64,000 nucleotides of DNA, from positions 56,730,324 through 56,794,323 of the forward strand of contig OY757924.1 of the NCBI GenBank assembly GCA_963585895.1. The letters run 5' to 3'. A model generated the notes under the pieces. The model ran no database searches. It was not told the origin of the DNA and saw only the letters and a list, made by a program, of their open reading frames with translations. Below are positions 31,270 through 41,560 of this stretch, one piece after another; within the stretch, counting starts at the first letter, position 1, and the number at the start of each line of letters is the position of its first letter. Both the position numbers and the translations under genes were made by a program. This DNA is from Sepioteuthis lessoniana. Taxonomy: Eukaryota; Mollusca; Cephalopoda; Myopsida; Loliginidae.

Positions 31270-31370
31270 ATATGCACAACCCAGAATCTGTCCTAGAGAG
31301 TGAGACGCACAAACTCTTCTGGGATTTTGGGATACAAACTGATCACCCAATCTCGGCCAGACGACCAGAA

Positions 31371-31421
<51 letters not shown>

Positions 31422-31785
31422 AACTTGCAGAATTGTGAACTTTGCTGTCCCAGCGGACCACAGAGAGTAAAATTGAAAGAAAGCGAAAAGAAGAATAAGT
31501 ACTTATTCCTTGCTAAAGAATTGAAAAAACTGTGGAATATGAAAGTGACGATTATACCAATTGTAATTGGTGGTCTTGGTACAGTCACCAAAGGATTAAT
31601 AAAGGAACTGGAGGAATTGGAAGAGGACGAGTGGGGGGGGCATCAAACTATTGAATTATTGAGATCGGCCAGAATACTGAGAAGAGTCCAGAAGACTTGA
31701 GGAGACTTGCTGTCACTCAAAATCTAGTGAAAGACCATCGACTAACGGTAATGTGAAAAACTCGATAAGGAGTAACAATAATAAT
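31270..31785 (+). mobile_element. RLE-type LINE C-terminal copy with (TA)n in the endonuclease loop
   Basis: Open for 142 codons: MHNPESVLESETHKLFWDFG, IQTDHPISARRPELI, a Tyr-Ile run encoded by (TA)n (31372-31417), then NLQNCELCCPSGPQ, KYLFLAKELKKLWNMKVTI, IPIVIGGLGTVTKGL and LLRSARILRR. In consensus the PD motif is followed within about 15 residues by the second Asp (VDFAVP); here (TA)n separates them and the second Asp is changed. It ends with the 3' noncoding block and TAATAA tail. Confidence 0.8.
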
Positions 31786-32415
31786 AATAAGAAGAAGACA
31801 TAATCGAACAAGTAGAAATGAAAGAAAAATTAAAAAGAATAACTCAGAAGAACCAGAAAATTACTCGAGACAAAACTCTATAGCAGGAACTTTGTCAAAG
31901 GGATAAATACCTGGGCTGTCCCCACCTCGTAAGATACTCAGATCCATTCTTGGAGAGGACCAGGGAACAAGAAAACAAATGACCATGCATAAGGCATTGC
32001 TTCCGAGAGAAGACGTTGACAGACTACATGTTTCAAGAAGAGAGGGAGGAAGAGGACTTACCAGCATTAAAGACAGCATTGAAGCATCGATACAACGACT
32101 CGAAGACTACATTGAAAAGTGCGGAGGAAGACTGATTACAGCCACCAGAAACAATACTAATGACGCGGGGACCAGCAGAACGACAATAACCAGAAAACAA
32201 AAGTGGACTCGGTAACAAAAGGATTATTAAAGGGCCTGGAGAATTTGGAAGTTGGCGGCCGAGTGGAGACCATCCAAACAACAGCATTATTGAAAACGGC
32301 TAGAATACTGAGAAGAGTCCTGGAGACTTGAGGAGACTTGCTGTCACTCAATCTCCTGTGAAAGACCATCAACTTAGGCTGGTATGAAAAACTCTAATGA
32401 GTAAATAATAATAAT
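31786..32415 (+). mobile_element. RLE-type LINE internal-deletion copy
   Basis: Contains the region upstream of the CCHC knuckle (GTLSKG, MTMHKALLPREDVDRLHVSR, SIEASIQRLEDYIEKCGGRL, ITATRNNTNDAGTSRTTITR) and then jumps directly to the last ~40 residues and the 3' noncoding end (about 32220-32415). The CCHC and endonuclease core are deleted. Together with the other copies it allows the domain order to be reconstructed. Confidence 0.75.
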
Positions 32416-32684
32416 TTTAGGCATTGAAACTGTAAAAAAAATATGAATATGAAACAGACAAAAAATAAGTACAAATCTTAACAAAATACTAAGTATTATC
32501 CCCCACCCAATTTTCTTGGTTACCATATTTTAATACTGTTCAATTTGATAAATAATATTACCTAACAATATACATTTTTATTGCATGTTATTAGAAAAAA
32601 TAAAATCCCATTATCTTAGTTTTTGAAAAAAAAATTTTTTTTATTTAGAATATTGCTATGATGTACTTAATTATGGGTAATACT

Positions 32685-32769
<85 letters not shown>

Positions 32770-32807
32770 AAGAGAAAGAGAGAGATACAAGTTAGAATAA
32801 CGTAGAC
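32416..32807. other. AT-rich stretch and (TA)n(GA)n tract
   Basis: No gene or family in 32416-32687. 32688-32785 is a (TA)n run followed by (GA)n with GAAA interruptions. Confidence 0.6.
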
Positions 32808-32876
32808 ATTGAGTCAACGGCTCGGAGACTATCAGTTTCTCGCATATGTGATCATCGGTCTTGGCTATCCTAACTG

Positions 32877-32916
<40 letters not shown>

Positions 32917-32980
32917 AAATTAGGACATTCCTAGTCCGATGATCACATAGGCGAGAATGACCGATATTGAGCACTCAATT
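32808..32980. repeat. Imperfect palindrome around (TA)n(TG)n
   Basis: Arms 32808-32877 and about 32915-32980 pair: 'cgcatatgtgatcatcgg' against 'ccgatgatcacataggcg', and 'attgagtcaacgg' against 'gcactcaat'. The loop is the microsatellite. It is the same design as the palindromes at 6.8 and 58 kb. Confidence 0.75.
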
Positions 32981-33004
32981 TATAAATATAACAAACTATA
33001 TAAT

Positions 33005-33345
33005 ATATCCTAATCAGCTTAAGCTGTAGAATACGTCGACTGCATCTCTGCAGAAGGGTAAGACCACACCTCTAAGCGAGTATCCTAGATATGATTCAAA
33101 GCCATCTGATGGTGAGGCTTCAGTTCTGGAATTTGTGTCAATGAGAAGTACTCCTTTATTGCCATTACTCTCAGGTCAATTCTAACAAGGAGTGGCTGTA
33201 CCTGCTAGGGTCCCATTTATGAGTCAAATAGAACTGTTTAACCATTTAACAGTGTGCAAACAAATGATGTTAAATTGAATTGTGAGTGTTGTATAGCAAT
33301 ACTTGAAACCATTCAACTGTGGGCAAATAAATGATAGTCTAATGA
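33005..33345 (+). repeat. Repeat-C core and the start of its minisatellite tail
   Basis: Core from 'gctgtagaatacgtcgactg' to 'gtcccatttatgagtcaaat', then subrepeats with 'ttaacagtgtgcaaacaaat'. The tail is interrupted by SINE-B and the LTR-like block, and resumes at about 34060-34205, ending 'gtttataaatcata'. Confidence 0.7.
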
Positions 33346-33568
33346 GTGTTTGTCAATGGTCCAGGAAGCCAGGTCAAGTCATACCAAAGACTGAAAAAAT
33401 GGTACTTGATGCCGCCTTGATTAACGCTCACCATTACAAGGTAAGGATCAAGAGTAAAGTGGAGTAATCTGGGGAATGGAGTAGCGCCCTCCTCTACACC
33501 TCGGTGTAGTAGCTATTGAAAAGGGAGCTTTCGGGTCACCCTCGACTAAGGTTTCCAACTTTACTTAC
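33345..33568 (+). mobile_element. SINE-B
   Basis: Body with 'aatggtacttgatgccgcc', 'gatcaagagtaaagtggag', 'agtagcgccctcctctac' and the end 'cgactaaggtttccaac'. The head is partly lost. Confidence 0.75.
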
Positions 33569-33570
33569 TT

Positions 33571-34020
33571 TGTAACATATTGACCCCGGCCAAGCTGTCA
33601 AAATAGGAAATGCACTTGTGTAAATAACAGGTGCATCCGATCGAGGAATATCAGAATATAACCTTGGCCGTGGACGGGTTGAATTGAGTGCGAAATTGTG
33701 ACGCTCGCAGGAAGAAGAGTGGACGTCAAATTATTTTATAACTCAGTGCACAGTAAGTTCAATCAGTTGGAGAGAAGATGCTGGAATGAGTAACATGTCC
33801 CATGGGCCCCCGGTTGAGCAGCCCAGGAGAACGGGAAAGAAACGCTTGTTATAGTCATAAGAGCGGCGGTCAATATGTTGCAGTTTTGTTCCGTCTCCAA
33901 CTCACCTCTCACGCAGTAAAACTTTTAGTAACCCTTTCGAACCCTTTCAAATAAAGTGAGAGGTATATTTTTCTAAAGAACTGTGTCGCTCGTCTTTATC
34001 GTGTCGTTGTTATGATTCTG
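33571..34020 (+). mobile_element. Possible solo LTR or TIR element
   Basis: Starts TGTAACATATTGACCCCGG and has markedly higher GC than its surroundings. It has a polyadenylation-type signal (aataaa at about 33951) and a GT-rich 3' part, as an LTR would. However, 33571-33585 is inverted at 33868-33883 ('ggtcaatatgttgca'), which would also fit a 313-base TIR element. No flanking duplication was found for either reading. It interrupts the Repeat-C tail, so it is an insertion. Confidence 0.4.
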
Positions 34021-34218
34021 CATGCATATGTATATGTGTATGTATAGTTGTTCATGGCTATACAACACTTTTACTAAATAGAATGATTAGTGTTGCATAA
34101 CAATAATTGAAACCATTAGACTGTGTGCAAACAAATGAGTTTTGGCCTGTTTAAATTGTCATCCGCAAAATATTCGTTTATAAATCATAAATATTTAAAA
34201 AATATATTTATAAATATG

Positions 34219-34495
34219 AGGTGCCCGTGATGCAATGGTAATCGTTGGAGGAAATGATCACGGTGACCGAAGTTCAAATCCTGAATTCGGCTCATAACAT
34301 TTCACATAGTACTAATACGCTTCGGAAAGATATGAATCCAATTATCCTCTTTCTAGTTACGGGTTAATAGTAGGCCAGACTAATTTCTTTAGCTTTGTTA
34401 GGCAACCCGTCTAGAAGAAGGAAAACTCTTACTTCAAGCCTGTTATAGTCTGCTTAAAAAATTTGACCTCGTTTAACATCCTATTCATGCAGAGG
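34219..34495 (+). mobile_element. SINE-D, near full length
   Basis: Head 'gcccgtgatgcaatggtaat', B-box 'gaagttcaaatcctg', body 'actaatacgcttcgg' and 'gaaagatatgaatcc', then 'ggcaacccgtctagaagaag' and 'cctgttatagtctgctt'. Confidence 0.75.
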
Positions 34496-34499
34496 GATT

Positions 34500-34606
34500 G
34501 ATATATATATATATATATATATATATAGCAGGATTTGGCATTGAATAATCTACAAGGGTTGATATACCATAAAATCTAATCAACCCACCAACCAACTATA
34601 TTATAT

Positions 34607-34680
<74 letters not shown>

Positions 34681-34685
34681 ATGCG
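34500..34685 (+). repeat. (TA)n, stand-alone tail, then (AC)n(TA)n(TG)n
   Basis: (TA)n 34500-34527; tail module 34528-34598 ('ggatttggcattgaataatc', 'gggttgatataccataaaat'); then (AC)n, (TA)n and (TG)n to 34685. The (AC)n and (TG)n arms with TA centre form a self-complementary microsatellite. Confidence 0.8.
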
Positions 34686-35040
34686 CGCGCAAATATATGG
34701 TGTAGGCAGGGTTATGGAGAAAGGAAGAGATAGTCAGAGTGTAGGCAGAAAGAAGCTTAGAAATATTCATAGAGGTGAAAAAAAAAAAAAAAAAAAAAAA
34801 ACAAATGTTGGAGTTATGTTTCTACAAACCCTACCTTTATTACTATACCTCATTCCCCTTTTACGCCGTGCCCGACTCCCACAATTTTTGGCACCTGTCC
34901 CAAAAACACCCAAGTCAGGTCACGTGACGCTGATACACCGTAAGACACGCGTACAGAATTTTGGGTTTGATGTACGTGTGCTTGAAGGTGCGTGGGTATG
35001 ATAGGGGTGTGTAGAGGGCGCTGCTGTTGAAATTACACAG
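34686..35040. other. Unassigned, with a 22-base poly(A) run
   Basis: Poly(A) at about 34780-34801. The following 240 bases are less AT-rich than the surroundings, but show no recognisable coding motif. Confidence 0.45.
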
Positions 35041-35413
35041 CATCTTTTTCTTTCTTTCTTTTTTCTTTCTTTCTTATCTCTGAAGATCTTTTAAAAATCT
35101 CCCGACGAACACGATATAATCAAAGCTGCTTGTTCTTGTTCTTGTTCTTCATCTTTCGATTTCTATTTATTTATTCGTTTAACTTTATTCAATCTTTCTT
35201 TTTCCTCTTCCTCTCCTTTTCTTCTTTCTTTATGACGTTCTTCTTCTTCTTCTTCTTCTTCTTCATTATTATTTCACTTTCCTTTATTTTTCTTATATTT
35301 CTTTCTTTCTTTCTTTGTATTAATTTTATTATCTTTCTTCATGTCATTTTCTTTTTTTTGCCTTATTTCCTTTTCTTCTCATATCTCTTTTCTTCTTTCA
35401 ACTTTTTTCTCTC

Positions 35414-35444
<31 letters not shown>

Positions 35445-35830
35445 CTTCTTCTTCTTCTTCTTCTTCTTCTTTCCTTTCCCACCGAATTTATTTTTTACCG
35501 TCTTTCTATTCCTTCTTTCATTTTTGTTTTCCTCTTTTTCCATCTCTCTTCTCATTCTTCCTTCATTTTCGTCATATCCGCTCGCCTTAACTTGTTTTCT
35601 TCTTTGATTTACTCTTATTTCCCTTCTTTTTTTCTTTTTTTTTTTTTCAAGGCTTTTTCTTCTTCCTTTTTTACGTTGTTGGCAGTTGGCTTATTTGCTT
35701 ATATTCTCTTCCTTTTGTTTTCTTTTTTCTTTTTTCTTTTTACGTTCTTTATTAATAACTTGGTTTTGTTCCTTTTTTTTCTTTTTCTTTTTGTTGTCGT
35801 CATCGTTGTTGTTTAATTTCTTTCTTTTTT
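35041..35830. repeat. Polypyrimidine tract with (TTC)n
   Basis: About 790 bases of strand-biased T/C sequence including (CTT)n at 35417-35472. The 228-codon open frame across it is mostly Phe, Leu and Ser and reflects composition. Such mirror-type tracts can adopt triplex DNA. Confidence 0.9.
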
Positions 35831-36247
35831 CTTTATACTTCTTTTCTAGGTAACAGAAATATATCAGAAAAGAAAATTTTCTCATTTTTGACGAGGCAGT
35901 TAAGAACGAAAATAAGTCTGTTTTAATGTCAGGTTGACCTCTAAATCGCACAGGTCTTATATTTTAAGTATTAAACATTTTTCTCTTCCCAGTCAACCAG
36001 GCATGCATTAATAATCTTCGTTCTGATGGCCAGCCACACCATACCGGATTATAACAAATGTATAACATCTTGAAATATATTATTCATACACAGACAGCAA
36101 ATTGTCACCATATGGTTCAGCTGTCAAGCAATTTATAAACGTTTTAAAAAAATCAAAATTCTTTCCTTTTTTTAAGAATAGAATCCATTGATCTACTGAA
36201 CTGCCTAACAAAATTTAAATTAAAACGACAGCAAATACTACAATATT
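35831..36247. other. No gene recognised
   Basis: AT-rich, nothing assigned. Confidence 0.45.
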
Positions 36248-36885
36248 GGCAGAGTGTTCTCCAAGGATATGGGAAACCGGATTCCATCCCAGGTCGAGTC
36301 GTACTAAAATGGTACTCGAACCTGACCGATAAAATGAAATGCAGTTTCTTCCAAGCAGCGGTCGTGTCGATACTGCTATATGGATGCACTAAACGTATGG
36401 GGAAAAAGCCTGACGGCAACTGCGCAAGAATGTTGCGAGCAATTTTGAACAAGTCCTGGAGGCAACACTCCACAAAGTAGCAGCTGTACAGCCACCTACC
36501 TCCCATCACGAAAACTATGAATGTTAAACAAACTAGACATGCAGGACACTGCTGGAGAAGCAGGAACGAGCTCATAAGTGATGTTCTCCTATAGACCCCT
36601 TCACATGGCCGAGAAAAATCATGGCAACCAGCTCGAACCTACATACAGCAGCTCTGTGAGGATACGGGATAGAGCCCTAAGGACCTCCCAGAAGTGATGA
36701 ACGATAGGGAGGAGTTGTGAGAGAGGGTCAGGGATATCCATGCTAGTGGCATGACAAAATGAGACGAATCAAGGGTAAGTGCGGAAATCTAGGGAAAGGA
36801 GTTGTGCCCTGCCCTACACCTTAGTGTTGTCGCTAATGAAAAGGGAGTTATCAAGTCGCCCTCAACTACGGTCGGCCTGCTTATT
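36248..36885 (+). mobile_element. SINE-B split by an RTE-like fragment
   Basis: The SINE-B head (36248-36322, 'ggcagagtgttctccaagg', ending 'aatggtactcgaa') and SINE-B 3' half (about 36768-36885, 'gaatcaagggtaagtgc', 'ggaaaggagttgtgccctg') flank an RTE 3' fragment in the same orientation (36320-36767: SFFQAAVVSILLYGCT ... ARTYIQQLCEDTG, with stops). About 40 bases of SINE-B are missing at the junction, so the insertion was accompanied by loss. Confidence 0.75.
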
Positions 36886-36970
36886 TCTCTTAAGTTTTCT
36901 CTAAAAGTTATTTGATACATCACGAAGTATTCATTGGTATAAATAATTTAACTATACTATAGAACTTCTT

Positions 36971-37330
36971 ATATATATATATATATATATATATGTTTGT
37001 GTGTGTGAGAGATATGGCTAGCAAGGTATGTGAAATGGTCTACTAATTTCTGAAATTTGTAATTTAATGAGAAGTTGGCATCCTCTTGTTTAAAATACAT
37101 GAATATTTTATTCGATTTCTCATCGACGTCAATGCCTCTTGTTGCCTCTTCCAGGCAATGTAGCAGATATTCGGCTTGGGCAGGTGTATTTCTGAAAAGC
37201 GCAAGATCGTCTGCATGATCAGTATCCGTAATTGTTTCGATGGGATATCGTCTGCCTCTTGCTGTTTTTTATTTTTTTTATTTTTAGTTTTTAGTTTAAG
37301 ACCATCTACTAAAAGTGATGTCAACATACG
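36971..37330 (-). mobile_element. RTE-like fragment of a second subfamily, minus strand
   Basis: After a short (TA)n (36971-36994), the minus strand reads DHADD-like at the metal site, then QAEYLLHCLEEATRGIDVDE and NYKFQKLVDHFTYLASHIS. Compared with 24.6 kb the order is the same, but the sequence clearly differs around the site of the LLHSLERAAAG block. It faces the next fragment head to head. Confidence 0.6.
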
Positions 37331-37600
37331 CGTAGGAAAAGCATTAGTTACTATCGAGAGATTATCGACCGCATGAAAATCTGATAAAATGAAATAGGAT
37401 ATCCGTTTCACAAACTGTCCAAGAGGAGAAAGACATGTCAGGCATTGCTGGAGAAGCAGGGACAAACTCATAAGTAAAATTCTCCAGATGACCCCCCAAC
37501 ACACACACATATGGATACATCAGTGTTGATTGACCAGCAAAGACTTACAGTTATCAATTCTGTGTGGACACTGGATGCAATCTTGAAGACCTTCAAGGAG
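37300..37600 (+). mobile_element. RTE-like fragment, strongly decayed
   Basis: Plus strand reads VNIRVGKALVTIERLSTA and, after frame changes, a GHCWRSRDKLIS-like block and an LCGHWMQS/EDL-like remnant, merging into the next simple repeat. Confidence 0.5.
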
Positions 37601-37605
37601 CGAAT

Positions 37606-37685
<80 letters not shown>

Positions 37686-37918
37686 CCTTGCTGGCAGCAC
37701 AACTTTATATGTCCAGTTTTGACACCAACTTCTTGAAAAAATCAATTGAAAGAATATTTTTTTAAATTTCTTTTTCCATTGTCAGATTGCTATCTAAAGA
37801 GGTTGGTTTCTCTGATGGAGTGGTTGGCTAAAATAAATTTATAATAGTCAGATGACGGTTCGTTGAGTTTTTCCAATTATATATATCATTAAGAAAAACA
37901 ACAAACCGGTCACATTAG
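37595..37918. repeat. (TG)n(GA)n microsatellite and unassigned flank
   Basis: (TG)n then (GA)n at 37604-37682. The remainder up to 37918 is unassigned. Confidence 0.8.
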
Positions 37919-38191
37919 GATTATAAATCTATTTCCATCCTGTTACGCGTTTGTGAAAAATTCAAAAACGCAAACAAAAATTAAACAGGACTTCTTCAGA
38001 TCCTATGGATAAAATAAATCAGAATAGACACATGAAAAAAAGGTGGGAGGGGATAGAAAAGGGGTGAGTTATCTCCTCGTGTCTATTCTGATTTATTTTA
38101 TCCATAGGATCTGAAGAAGTCCTGTTAAATTTTTGTTTGCGTTTTTGAATTTTTCAAAAACGCGTAACAGGATGGAAATAAATCTATAATC
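37919..38191. repeat. Hairpin with 113-base arms
   Basis: Arms 37919-38031 and 38079-38191 are inverted and nearly identical ('ctattctgatttattttatc' against its complement; 'catcctgttacgcgtttgtg' against 'aaaaacgcgtaacaggatgg'). The 47-base loop is G-rich ('gggaggggat'). (TA)n follows at 38206-38252. No open frame. A transcript would fold into a stem of more than 100 base pairs. Confidence 0.9.
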
Positions 38192-38203
38192 CATCATCGG
38201 ATA

Positions 38204-38205
<2 letters not shown>

Positions 38206-38241
<36 letters not shown>

Positions 38242-38494
38242 TATATATATTTGCTAGTATATTTTCTTAAAAATTAACATATAGATCAACACTTCTGTAT
38301 TAGGTTATTTTAAAAACTAAGATATGGTTGTGATTGTGAAAAGAATGATAAAATAAAATAAAGAAAAAAATAAAATAAATTAAAAATAAAATTGCTAATA
38401 ACATAAAAGTAAACATAAAGAATATACATTTACATTTCTCCCATCATGCAAGGAATTTTAGTTATCTAACTTCGAGCTCGTCTTAATATACGGA
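38206..38494. other. (TA)n and AT-rich DNA without a recognised feature
   Basis: (TA)n at 38206-38252, then A-rich 'aaaataaa' runs. Confidence 0.5.
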
Positions 38495-38693
38495 CACTTA
38501 TCTCCCATCTCTAGTAAGACGAACAAGACATGTGAGACACTGCTGGTGAAGAAAGAACGAACTCAAAAATAACGTTCTCCTATAGTCCCTCTCACATGGG
38601 TGTGCCAGTGGTGGCAAACGGCCACGTCCAGGGTTTGAACTCGGGGTGTCGTGTCTATTTTCAATGACGGCAACCTTTGCACTTCGGTTAGCT

Positions 38694-38697
<4 letters not shown>
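38495..38697. mobile_element. RTE-like remnant (+) followed by a tRNA-like SINE head (-)
   Basis: 38495-38610 plus matches the LPPITKTIQ...GHCWRSKDELIS block of the RTE family. 38610-38697 minus shows 'gagctaaccgaagtgcaaag' and B-box 'ccgagttcaaaccc', a tRNA-derived head I cannot place in a family. Confidence 0.5.
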
Positions 38698-38730
<33 letters not shown>

Positions 38731-39145
38731 GAAGAAACAGAAATAAAAAGTTAGGAAAATAATTAGAAAATAGACAAGTGTAGACACTTGAATAAATTTC
38801 TTTAATTCCATCCACTCCCAGATTAATCGTCTCAAGGTGTGAAAAGTAAAACAGAATGAATAAAATAAAATCAATAAATAAAATAAAATCAATTGTTAAA
38901 ATTAGATTGAGTAAAAAAAAAAATTGTTGCTGTTGTTGTTGTTGTTCAATTTTCTTGACGATTTTTTAGATATGGAAGAGAAGCTATTGCAGAATAATTT
39001 TTCCGTTTGATGATCGTAGTGTGTCGTGAAACTCAATGTAACGGAAAGTATTTTGAATGATTAAAATTTTATAATCTTAATCTTTAAAACAGGACTTCTC
39101 GAAAAGCATTGATCAATTTTAAATTCACTTTTCAAAAATGATTTG

Positions 39146-39207
<62 letters not shown>

Positions 39208-39417
39208 ATATTACTAGCTCATCTGAGAATCGACGACGTGAAACTTAAGAATCGTATTTTTTTATCCTGTTTTTATTGTCATTCTATTTTATTGTTGAAA
39301 ATATCGTTATGTGGTTCAGGATTATTGTGCGTAAAACACTGTAAAATTTGTTTTGATTACAAACGTTTAACCTTAAATTCTATAATCCTAAATGTGTGTG
39401 TGTGTTTATGTTTGTGT

Positions 39418-39464
<47 letters not shown>
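38698..39464. other. Unassigned, with three (TA)n tracts
   Basis: (TA)n at 38698-38729, 39149-39205 and 39420-39464. No domain in the 94-codon frame at 39238-39522, which ends in repeat-encoded residues. Confidence 0.5.
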
Positions 39465-39469
<5 letters not shown>

Positions 39470-39678
39470 GTCATTTAAAAACTTCTAAATCTCATCCAGA
39501 AAGAAGAGTCAAGGCTGAATAGTTTTGTTTAAGCAACAGACTTATACTTCTTGTAAAACTAGTGAAAATGATTCAGCTTTTTGTTTTAATTTCTGTACAG
39601 GTGAGGCCCATAGAAAAGTGAGAGGTGTGAGACAAATCAAAAATCTGGGTGAGGCTTAGGACTTTTTGAACGACCCTC

Positions 39679-39682
<4 letters not shown>
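39465..39682. mobile_element. Mariner-type MITE, copy 2
   Basis: Ends: left 'taagggtcatttaaaaactt', right complement 'cgagggtcgttcaaaaagtc'. The interior matches copy 1 (16762-16983), including 'gaaagaagagtcaaggctga' and the 'ctgtacaggtgaggcccat' block. It lies between two (TA)n runs (39420-39464 and 39683-39730), fitting insertion at a TA within a microsatellite. Confidence 0.75.
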
Positions 39683-39732
<50 letters not shown>

Positions 39733-40324
39733 GAAATAGCATTCCATTCATCATTAGTCAAGTAAATATACTGAATCACAAGCTGCTGCACTGAAGAGAG
39801 ATGTAGTACCAGGAGATGAAGGAAATAGGACGCTTAGGTTAAATGTGAGAACACATCATGAAAGTGTCAGCAAGAAATCAACCAATCAAACGCAATCGGA
39901 GACTGCATCATCTTTTAAATGTTTCTGTCTCAGCACTGAGTACTCGAACAACACACACACGCACACACACACATACTTACTCAGATACACATACATGCAT
40001 ACACTCACTTACATACACATACACACATATACAGACACACACTTACACTTACACACACATCTATTCAAGAAAAATGAAAAGATCAAAATACGAAAAAAAA
40101 AAAAAAAATCAGAGGATGCATTTATTTATATATAATATTATTCCAACGTTCAACATTTCGGTTTCTTGTTAAACTATCTTCAGGGCGATGCTGGAATGCG
40201 ATGTATCATCAGAAAATTTTTAAAGTTTTTGAAATTTTAAAAAGTCTTTAGGAAATATATTATTCTTTTTTGAAAAAAAAAGAAAAAGAAAAATCGGATA
40301 CAGCGTTACCATATTTTGAAACTA
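39683..40324. other. (TA)n, (CA)n and poly(A) patches; no gene
   Basis: (TA)n 39683-39730, CA-rich 39952-40055, poly(A) about 40095-40110. The rest is unassigned. Confidence 0.5.
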
Positions 40325-40558
40325 AACGCTATTTTGGCCTAGAGGGTAGAGTGATTGCCAATGGCCCGCGAGACCTGAGTCGTACTCAAAAAATGCTACT
40401 CAAAAAAATGGTATTTGATGCCACCTTGCTTAACACTCGACCTTATAAGGTACGGATCAAGGGTGAAGTGGAGCAATCCTGAGAAAGGAGTAGCAACCTC
40501 TCTTACAGCTCGGTGTTGTAGCTATTGAAAAGAGAGCCTTCGAGTCACCCTTTACTTT
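40325..40558 (+). mobile_element. SINE-B, full length
   Basis: Head 'ttggcctagagggtagag' and 'cccgcgagacctgagtcgt', body 'ttgatgccaccttgcttaac', 'gatcaagggtgaagtggag' and the end 'cgagtcaccctttac'. Confidence 0.8.
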
Positions 40559-41099
40559 TATATATATTGAGATTTTAAAATGATAATAGAATAAAACTTA
40601 CCCGTAATACATACGGGTTTTTAAAATGGTCACTGATGACCATATTCAGTAAAAATCTTTAGCTAGCATCTCATTATGAAACTATCAATATTTTCATTAT
40701 GTAAGAACCTCTTGACAGACAACGCTGAGTACTTAATGAACATATTGGACCATCATTAAATTCGCATATAATTCTGTTCAGTACTGAAGAAATTGTCACA
40801 GCGAGCTTTGGAAATTAATATAGTTCTCTTTTAAAAAAATCCAGGCGTCTAATCGCAAATCATGGCGTTAATTATTGGTGATTACTTGACGTTTTATTGG
40901 CAGAGGAAGGGATTTTTATTTTGTTGTGTAAAAAGTCAAATAACCTTGACTAAACAGAGTTTCAAACTTTTTCATGGATAACTCAAATAATTAATGAAAT
41001 TTTGGTTAAAATCTGTAAAAAATGGAGGAGCCTTGCTTGTACGGACAGCCCGGCTGAAGAAAAGGTATATAGAGAATTCTAATAGGTTTCTGCTGCGAA
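40559..41099. other. No gene or repeat recognised
   Basis: AT-rich; a minor inverted pair (ggtcactgatgacc) at about 40628-40641. Confidence 0.45.
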
Positions 41100-41560
41100 T
41101 TCTCCCACTAGTTATTATCATTTAACTCTTTGAGAGTTTTTCTCATTAGTTCAATTGATGGTTCTTCATTGAATTCTGAGTAACAGCAACTCTCTGATCT
41201 TCTGTCCTCTTCAAAGAATTCTGGCCGATTTTTAACAGTGGTGTAGTTTGGGTGATCTCGATTCGTCATTTGATCTTTAGTTTTTCCAGTATCTTTTCCA
41301 GATTCTTGGGGAATGGTCACAAGGACACAAACAACCACCACTAACATGTTCAATAGCTTTTTCTGTTCTCTTTGCAAGGTTCGAATATATGTCCATTTTT
41401 TTCCGCTTTCTTTTATTTTCACTCTGCAATTTGCTGGAACTGCAAACTCTACTAGACGGCAAGTTCTCCCCGCTCTCTCTCTCTCTCTTTGTTAATTGAT
41501 ACTAAGTCTGGTCTTCTGGTCGGGGTTAGGAGGTCCATTTGCTGCATTACTATCATTATT
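41100..41560 (-). mobile_element. RLE-type LINE C-terminal copy with (GA)n in the endonuclease loop
   Basis: On the minus strand: QMDLLTPTRRPDLVSIN, then KERERERGELAV where the (GA)n tract (41473-41490) sits, then a frame change into MKIKESGKKWTYIRTLQREQ and a decayed C-terminus. The order matches 31270-31785. It ends with the LINE-type 3' noncoding sequence near 41100. Confidence 0.7.

Noticed and set aside
34663..35001. 112-codon plus-strand frame around the poly(A) run
   Set aside because: Made of (TG)n, poly-Lys from poly(A) and unassigned DNA; no motif to support a gene.
35130..35816. 228-codon open frame, plus strand
   Set aside because: Almost only Phe, Leu, Ser and Ile from a T/C-rich tract; no start context, no domain. 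Compositional artefact.
39238..39522. 94-codon plus-strand frame
   Set aside because: Cys-rich start is not a recognised domain and the end is encoded by (TG)n, (TA)n and the MITE terminus.
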